Assembly (NCBI GenBank): GCA_902478765.1
Contig: CABSMN010000070.1
Location: forward strand, 1 to 6,447
Direction of reading: 5' to 3'
Length of the DNA: 6,447 nucleotides
Origin: an uncultured Collinsella sp.
Lineage (GTDB): Bacteria; Actinomycetota; Coriobacteriia; Coriobacteriales; Coriobacteriaceae
Part shown: in pieces, positions 6,167-6,447 of the stretch
Position numbering within the stretch: the first letter of the stretch is position 1
Layout of the letters: every line of letters begins with the position of its first letter
Notes under the pieces: model-generated
Told to the model about the DNA's origin: nothing
The model's database searches: none
What the model saw: the letters and a program-made list of their open reading frames with translations, nothing else
Position numbers and translations under genes: made by a program

Positions 6167-6177
6167 GGGGTGCTGGG

Positions 6178-6183
6178 TATAAT
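6178..6183 (+). promoter_or_regulatory. -10 box of the zinc-ribbon gene promoter
   Basis: A perfect TATAAT lies 37 bases before the ATG at 6221, giving a leader of about 30 nt. The -35 position at 17-bp spacing (6155-6160, tgccgg) does not match TTGACA and falls in the right arm of the palindromic repeat. TG sits one base too far for a true extended -10. An activator or another sigma factor may be involved, or the promoter is weak. Confidence 0.5.
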
Positions 6184-6220
6184 CGTCGTATTGCATTGAA
6201 ATGTGGCGAAAGGAGTGGCA

Positions 6221-6400
6221 ATGTCTCGGTATTGCGCCTCGTGCGGCAAGCTTCTTGCAGATAATGCCAAGTTCTGCACCTCGTGCGGTGCACCCGTTGA
6301 GCAAACAGCCGCGAGCGATAGCCAGCCCGCTTTCGAGCAGACCGGTTCCCTCGATACGCCGCAAGCCAAGGCGGACGACCCCCTCGCCTATCGCCCCGAC
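6221..6400 (+). CDS. Zinc-ribbon domain protein, N-terminal fragment
   Basis: The first 60 codons of a longer gene; the 3' part is missing because the assembled sequence runs into a sequencing adapter. Residues 4-25 form a zinc ribbon, YCASCGKLL then FCTSCGAPV, with C5/C8 and C19/C22 as ligands. Residues 27-60 are a polar Gln/Ala/Asp/Pro-rich linker. This layout, a short N-terminal zinc ribbon and a flexible linker, is common in proteins that continue into a membrane segment or another domain, but nothing beyond residue 60 is visible. The start ATG has AAAGGAG five bases upstream. It is divergent from tmk. Function unknown. Confidence 0.85.
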
Positions 6401-6447
6401 CTGTCTCTTATACACATCTCCGAGCCCACGAGACTACGCTGCATCTC
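6401..6447 (+). other. Illumina Nextera adapter with i7 index (contamination)
   Basis: Positions 6401-6419 are CTGTCTCTTATACACATCT, the Tn5 mosaic end as used in Nextera kits. They are followed by CCGAGCCCACGAGAC (6420-6434), the read-2 adapter. TACGCTGC (6435-6442) is an 8-base i7 index, which I recall as N721. ATCTC (6443-6447) is the start of the P7 sequence. The order and spacing match the library construct exactly, so this is read-through left on a contig end and not a transposon in the genome. Confidence 0.98.

Noticed and set aside
6037..6369. 110-aa minus-strand frame across the tmk upstream region
   Set aside because: It reads through the REP-like repeat and antisense to the zinc-ribbon gene, covers the tmk promoter, and shows no domain pattern.
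1..6400. CRISPR array or tandem repeat array
   Set aside because: No regularly spaced direct repeats were seen; the only repeats are inverted and intergenic.
6122..6415. 97-aa minus-strand frame beginning MYKRQ
   Set aside because: Its start is made of the Nextera adapter, and it then runs antisense to the zinc-ribbon gene and through the palindromic repeat.
6401..6419. Mosaic end as evidence of a Tn5-family transposon in the genome
   Set aside because: It is followed by kit adapter, index and P7 bases in the library order, so it is an artefact.

Overview
The window most resembles a Coriobacteriia genome (Actinomycetota; Collinsella or a close gut relative). This rests on GC-rich coding DNA, the gene order tmk - holB - ricT (PSP1) - comF, and intergenic palindromes of a kind I associate with that group. 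No database search could be run, so the taxon is an inference. The right edge is not biology: the last 47 bases are an Illumina Nextera adapter with an index, so the true contig sequence ends at 6400.

Layout. Positions 1-462 hold no convincing gene. They contain a possible leftward promoter (62-90), a perfect 13-bp hairpin (163-191) and a 215-bp AT-rich element (213-427) bounded by about 49-bp imperfect inverted repeats. Then come five co-directional genes on the minus strand, read from right to left: tmk (5995-5312), holB (5310-4183), ricT-like PSP1 gene (4192-2492), comF-like gene (2389-1583) and an unnamed gene (1572-463). The unnamed gene looks like an AbiEi-type N-terminal part joined to a Vsr/DUF559-like nuclease domain. 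Spacing is 1 nt, a 10-nt overlap, a 102-nt gap and 10 nt, so tmk-holB-ricT is probably one transcriptional unit. comF and the last gene form a second translationally close pair behind a hairpin. To the right of tmk is a 225-bp divergent intergenic region with a tmk promoter, a REP/BIME-like palindromic repeat and a rightward promoter. The rightward promoter serves the start of a zinc-ribbon protein, which the adapter cuts after 60 codons.

How the genes fit. Tmk makes dTDP for DNA synthesis. HolB is the delta-prime subunit of the replicative clamp loader. The PSP1 protein corresponds to RicT/YaaT, which in Bacillus works with RicA and RicF on RNase Y-dependent RNA processing and on development. 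ComF is a phosphoribosyltransferase-fold protein linked to DNA uptake in transformable bacteria. The tmk-holB-ricT core is ordinary housekeeping. The less ordinary parts are the long arginine-cluster tail on RicT, the hairpin that covers the comF ribosome binding site, the orphan nuclease-like gene, and the two palindromic repeat elements at either end. I see no clearly new multi-gene system.
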